Part shown: positions 62,781 to 64,000 of the stretch, in pieces
How positions within the stretch are numbered: position 1 is the stretch's first letter
How the letters are laid out: each line of letters opens with the position of its first letter
Source of the DNA: JABAAE01 sp905480545
Lineage (GTDB): Bacteria > Planctomycetota > Planctomycetia > Pirellulales > Pirellulaceae
Reading direction: 5' to 3'
DNA: 64,000 nucleotides
NCBI GenBank assembly: GCA_943788025.1
Contig: CALSOR010000003.1
Span: forward strand, 124,001-188,000
Notes under the pieces: generated by a model
Told to the model about the DNA's origin: nothing
What the model saw: the letters and a program-made list of their open reading frames with translations, nothing else
Database searches by the model: none
Translations under genes and position numbers: made by a program

Positions 62781-64000
62781 TCATGGATCTGTTTTTTGGG
62801 ATTGCTGTTCTCTTGCTGCCGCAGCTCGGGCGTGGTGTTCTGATCGGTCAAAGCCCAGGTACTCGACTTCCGCGTCTGGCAAAACACATCCAAGCGACTC
62901 AAGCCCTTTCTCGCGATCCGACTGTGCTTCAGGATAGTCAAGCATTGATTTGTCGATCAGGGCTCTGGCGTGTTCATAGTCGGCGCCGATTTTCATCGCC
63001 GCGGCGATCGCTTTGTCGAAGTATTTCATGGCCTTGCGACTTTTCCGACGGGCGCAAGCAGCGCGACCCGATACACGAATGGCATGCGGCAGGTTGTTCG
63101 GAAAGATCCAGCCAGTCAAACGCCCGATAAACGACGTTCGCCTTGCCTTGTTCAAGTCGGGTCGCGGAATCAATTTGGGCTCGGTCGCCCAGTGGGCACC
63201 AAGGACAGCTTCGACCAAAAGTGGGAACGAAGAAACGGATACTTCGAAGAATCTGAGTCTACTTACCAAGTGAACGGCATGGGACAATGTCTTGCGAGCT
63301 GCACTGTAATCACTCGCCTGAAGCTGAGCTCGCCCCAGTTCTTGATACGCGATGGATTTAAAAACGCCATTCCATTTTTCCAATACACTAACGGCCCTTG
63401 CACCCAAAAAAATCGCCTGCTCAAAATCTCCCTGACGGGACAGAGCGTCAGCCAGCCCATAGTCTCCATACGCCATTGTTATTTCTTCATTCGAGTCGCT
63501 GGAAACCTTATGTTCTTTCTTCGCAAATTCCTCGATTTTTGATGCGTGCCCGCGGATCGACCATGTGTGGCGCAAAAAGTGCACTGTAAAAATGCGATGG
63601 TAGTCGTCAACTTTTGTAAGCAGATTGTCCGACTCCACTAGTTTTTGCTCTGCATCTTGCAGCTTGCCTTTCAGGTAATCCACGACACCTTCATTGTACT
63701 TTGATGCACCTAGCGTTGCCGTGGATTCCAGTTTGTCGTTAAGTTGAAGAGCGCGGCGCATAACCACGTTGGCAATAATGGGGATGCCACTTAACCGTAA
63801 TAGTACAGCGTAGTAGCCGAAGGTCACACACTCATGCTCTAAGCAATTCTGTGATTTGGAAAGCGAGCAGGAACGAACGGCGGCATCTAAAAAACCGAAC
63901 ATATCCAGATGCGACATAAGTTGTGAAAATCGGGGATACATTTGAACCGTCTGAATCGTCTTTTTTTCGTCCTTGCGAGTTAACAGTCGCAACAATCCGC
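62781..64000 (-). CDS. TPR-repeat-rich protein, C-terminal part, cut by window edge
   Basis: The frame is open from the window end to the stop at 62781, so the N-terminus is missing. The visible 405 or so residues consist of TPR-like helix pairs (for example YNEGVVDYLKGKLQDAEQKLVESDNLL, DYGLADALSRQGDFEQAIFLGARAVSV, AYQELGRAQLQASDYSAARKTLSHAV, and AMKYFDKAIAAAMKIGADYEHARALID). Such arrays form the C-terminal sensor or partner domain of large ATPase/kinase/cyclase-type regulators; which of these it is cannot be told from this part. Confidence 0.65.
   Translation of the reverse strand, partial: GLLRLLTRKDEKKTIQTVQMYPRFSQLMSHLDMFGFLDAAVRSCSLSKSQNCLEHECVTFGYYAVLLRLSGIPIIANVVMRRALQLNDKLESTATLGASKYNEGVVDYLKGKLQDAEQKLVESDNLLTKVDDYHRIFTVHFLRHTWSIRGHASKIEEFAKKEHKVSSDSNEEITMAYGDYGLADALSRQGDFEQAIFLGARAVSVLEKWNGVFKSIAYQELGRAQLQASDYSAARKTLSHAVHLVSRLRFFEVSVSSFPLLVEAVLGAHWATEPKLIPRPDLNKARRTSFIGRLTGWIFPNNLPHAIRVSGRAACARRKSRKAMKYFDKAIAAAMKIGADYEHARALIDKSMLDYPEAQSDREKGLESLGCVLPDAEVEYLGFDRSEHHARAAAAREQQSQKTDP

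Overview
The window looks like a piece of a Planctomycetota chromosome, most likely Pirellulales/Pirellulaceae. The pointers are family-level: a DUF1592-type planctomycete cytochrome c protein paired with a DUF1552 protein, a remnant of a DUF1559 protein, a CE15 esterase, a formylglycine sulfatase, a BNR/VPS10-like propeller protein, tetrahydromethanopterin-dependent methenyl cyclohydrolase (mch) in a bacterium, and a Chlamydia-like class Ic ribonucleotide reductase beta subunit. Most proteins carry signal peptides. No phage, integrase, IS element, rRNA or CRISPR array is visible.

Layout. 1-9 kb (minus strand): a cut-off SIMPL-domain protein, a thioredoxin-type glutathione peroxidase with its own terminator, then an operon CE15 glucuronoyl esterase > multi-domain cytochrome c protein > DUF1552 protein. 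9-16 kb: an HtrA-type protease, a HEAT/PQQ-propeller protein, a GT4 glycosyltransferase with a frameshifted tail, an unknown protein preceded by a promoter-leader-terminator unit (candidate small RNA or attenuator), and an inositol-monophosphatase-family enzyme. 16-25 kb: two very large translationally coupled membrane-anchored proteins (about 1060 and 2044 aa); the second looks like a fusion of two such modules. 25-34 kb (minus): a propeller protein with an inserted PDZ-like domain, a long acyl-CoA dehydrogenase, a DUF374 acyltransferase, dapF and a frameshifted SDR. 34-46 kb: an esterase-like hydrolase, a sulfatase followed by an S9 peptidase, the H4MPT pair mch plus a RimK-like ATP-grasp ligase, and several unknown proteins. 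46-53 kb: a GT2 and a frameshifted FAD protein (coupled), an SDR divergent from a xylonate-type dehydratase, and a HEAT/PDZ protein. 53.6-55.5 kb is a gene graveyard with a GntR regulator, an ABC ATPase and a DUF1559 fragment, all multiply broken. 55-61.8 kb: a purple acid phosphatase, then nrdB and nrdA (nrdA is interrupted by one frameshift), with two NrdR-like boxes upstream. 62-64 kb: a tRNA-Ser(CGA) and the C-terminal part of a TPR-rich protein that runs off the window.

Two themes cut across the window. (1) Four otherwise intact genes (GT4, SDR, FAD oxidoreductase, nrdA) and the GntR pseudogene are interrupted by single extra bases in A or T runs; every one needs the same +1 correction. 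Insertion-type sequencing error, real slippage mutation and recoding are all possible. (2) Short tandem repeats (periods 15, 16, 17, 19 and 24 bp) sit in many of the intergenic gaps.

All functions are from reading motifs by eye; no database search was possible.
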